Below, one piece after another: positions 26,775 to 27,905 of a DNA stretch of 27,905 nt (the stretch's first letter is position 1; the number at the start of each line of letters is the position of its first letter). The stretch spans positions 1 through 27,905 of the forward strand of contig NZ_JNWQ01000090.1 of NCBI RefSeq assembly GCF_000716875.1, in the 5' to 3' direction. Origin of the DNA: Streptomyces novaecaesareae (GTDB taxonomy: Bacteria > Actinomycetota > Actinomycetes > Streptomycetales > Streptomycetaceae). The position numbers were made by a program, and so were the translations under genes. Under the pieces are notes generated by a model. It was not told where the DNA came from. It worked only from the letters and a program-made list of their open reading frames with translations, and did not search any database.

Positions 26775-26826
26775 CCGATCGCGATGACCGATCACGACGA
26801 CCGATCGCCATGACCGATCACGATGG
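26775..26826. repeat. Four tandem 13-bp iterons upstream of the ATPase-MazG pair
   Basis: CCGATCGCGATGA (26775-26787), CCGATCACGACGA (26788-26800), CCGATCGCCATGA (26801-26813) and CCGATCACGATGG (26814-26826). Each begins CCGATC, and the phase is exactly 13 bp. The array lies 77-128 bp upstream of the ATPase GTG and just beyond the end of the rRNA methyltransferase gene. It could be an operator array for multimeric binding. Confidence 0.85.
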
Positions 26827-26853
26827 CCAGCCGTCCCGAGCGGCGGCGGGCGC

Positions 26854-27747
26854 TCAGCGCCGGTACGCGGCCACCGTCACCGAGGCCGTCACCTCGACCG
26901 GATCCGGCAGCGCCGCGAGCGCGGCACCGAGCCGCTCCGGGTCGGTGTGCCAGGCGCTGGGCCCCATGCCCACGACGGTCCGCACGTCCTGCGGGCCGAG
27001 CCGCAGGGTGAACTCGACCTCCCGCCGCGCCCCGGGCGTCAGGTACGGCCCGAGCTTCTCGTCGATCCTCCGCTGCTTCTCCTCGTCCACCGACAACAGC
27101 CCCAGCGCGTCGACGAGTTCGCGCAGGTGCCGGGCGGTGGGCGAGACCAGCAGCAGCGTCCCGCCCGGGCGCAGCACCCGGCGGATCTCGGGCCCGTTGC
27201 GCGGGGCGAAGACGTTGAGCATCAGCTCAACGGAGGCGTCGCGCAGCGGCAGCGGACGCCAGGCGTCACAGACGACGGCGCCGATCCGCGGGTGCGCCTT
27301 GGCGGCGCGGCGCAGCGCGTACTTGGAGATGTCGAGGGCGGCGCCGACGCTGCCGGGCAGGGCGTCGAGGACGTGGGCCAGGTAGTGGCCGGTGCCGGCG
27401 CCGAGGTCGGCGACCAGGCCGTCGGCCTCGGACTCGGACTCGGGCTCGGCCTCGGACTCGGCCTCGGACTCGGCCTCGGGCTCACCGGCGAGCGCCGCCG
27501 CGGCGGCCTCGGCGAGCGCGTCCGCGATGGGCCGGTAGTGCCCGGCCGCGAGGAAGTCCGCCCGGGCGGCGACCATCTCGGCGGTGTCCCCGGTTCCGGT
27601 GTGGGCATCGCCGGCGAGGAGGCTGACGTAGCCCTGCTTGGCGACGTCGAAGCTGTGCCCGGCGGGGCAGCGCAGACTGCGGTCGTGCCGGGTGAGGGCC
27701 TGCGTGCAGAGGGGGCAGGCCAGGTAGCGCTCGATGTCCTGCAGCAA
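26854..27747 (-). CDS. rlmA: 23S rRNA (guanine-N1)-methyltransferase, RlmA/TlrB family
   Basis: A 297-residue SAM methyltransferase. The N-terminal zinc finger is Cys11, Cys14, Cys27, His31 (CPLC...CPAGHSFD), followed by AKQGYVSLL and the SAM loop VADLGAGTG (112-120), then NVFAPRNGPEIRRVLRPGG. The family methylates N1 of G745 (RlmA I) or G748 (RlmA II/TlrB) in 23S rRNA; TlrB gives tylosin resistance in S. fradiae. Which base is modified cannot be decided here, though the actinobacterial context favours G748. A repeat-encoded acidic insert (EAESEAESEAEPESESEAD, 91-109) separates the finger from the SAM domain. The start is a TTG at 27747 with a weak upstream GACGGAA. Confidence 0.92.
   Translation of the reverse strand: MLQDIERYLACPLCTQALTRHDRSLRCPAGHSFDVAKQGYVSLLAGDAHTGTGDTAEMVAARADFLAAGHYRPIADALAEAAAAALAGEPEAESEAESEAEPESESEADGLVADLGAGTGHYLAHVLDALPGSVGAALDISKYALRRAAKAHPRIGAVVCDAWRPLPLRDASVELMLNVFAPRNGPEIRRVLRPGGTLLLVSPTARHLRELVDALGLLSVDEEKQRRIDEKLGPYLTPGARREVEFTLRLGPQDVRTVVGMGPSAWHTDPERLGAALAALPDPVEVTASVTVAAYRR
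27425..27484 (-). repeat. Hexamer repeat encoding an acidic insert in RlmA
   Basis: Ten tandem hexamers of the type GCCTCG/GACTCG/GGCTCG (27425-27484) encode alternating Glu with Ala/Ser/Pro on the minus strand. The repeat keeps frame and is a likely length-variable site. Confidence 0.9.
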
Positions 27748-27905
27748 CGTTCCGTCTTCTCTCGCCGTACGCCCCGGCCGGTCGGGGGCGCCAGCCAGCC
27801 TAACGACCCGGCCCGCCCCACCGACCCCGACCGGCCCGGCGGCCGCCCCCGACGCTCCCGCCCGAGACCCCGGCCCACCGCCCCCCGAGCGGCCCGGGCT
27901 ACCGC
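27748..27905. other. Upstream region of rlmA to window end
   Basis: No gene supported. The minus strand contains GTTAGGCTGGCTGG about 60 bp before the TTG, which could include a -10 (TAGGCT). The rest is C-rich sequence without clear structure. Confidence 0.4.

Noticed and set aside
26775..26826. Plasmid iteron origin
   Set aside because: No replication initiator gene in the window, and the neighbours are chromosomal-type genes.

Overview
This is a high-GC (low 70s percent by eye) actinomycete chromosome segment. Codon use, gene families (HelR, a mycothiol-type DsbA relative, BioY, a SigE-family sigma factor) and genes resembling streptomycete-restricted DUF families point to Streptomycetaceae (Streptomyces or Kitasatospora). 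It is the end of a draft contig: bases 1-47 are Illumina Nextera P5/i5 adapter, not genome, and they replace whatever followed the 3' end of rpiB.

Layout. 48-1191 (minus): rpiB and the biotin transporter gene bioY. 1403-6432: an amino-acid permease, a mycothiol-dependent DsbA/nitroreductase-like protein with a CPWA active site (minus), and aminopeptidase pepN, separated by strong hairpin terminators. 6594-9239 (minus): aconitase, with an iron-box-like repeat and two strong palindromes upstream. 9423-11043: a small locus of uncharacterised membrane proteins (a His-containing polytopic protein, a translationally coupled 51-residue protein, and a divergent 115-residue protein). 11157-12721: a SigE-family sigma factor with a membrane-anchored partner. 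12780-13828: a PIN-domain (VapC-like) protein without antitoxin and a secreted SOD-like protein that keeps the copper but not the zinc ligands. 13850-14851 (minus): ornithine carbamoyltransferase.

15026-19458 (minus) is a bacterial RNA-repair operon: hen1 (3'-terminal 2'-O-methyltransferase) followed, with a 4-base ATGA overlap, by pnkp (kinase/phosphatase/ligase). Both proteins carry repeat-encoded low-complexity extensions at the gene junction. dapD is divergent from it. 20711-23344 (minus): a small DUF6087-like gene and helR, the RNA-polymerase recycling ATPase linked to rifamycin resistance; helR is preceded by an inverted repeat matching the rifamycin-associated element. 23345-24651: regulatory DNA, a 78-residue hypothetical protein and a DUF6099-like gene whose upstream region holds two perfect DnaA-box sequences. 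24873-26698 (minus): a RecF/AAA_21-type ATPase overlapping a MazG-like nucleotide pyrophosphohydrolase, preceded by four 13-bp iterated repeats. 26854-27747 (minus): an RlmA/TlrB-type 23S rRNA methyltransferase.

Overall most genes are housekeeping. The right half is enriched in RNA- and transcription-protection functions (Hen1/Pnkp, HelR with its element, RlmA/TlrB-type methyltransferase). The least explained units are the ATPase-MazG pair with its iterons, the membrane-protein locus at 9.4-11.0 kb, and the repeat-driven protein tails that recur across the right half.
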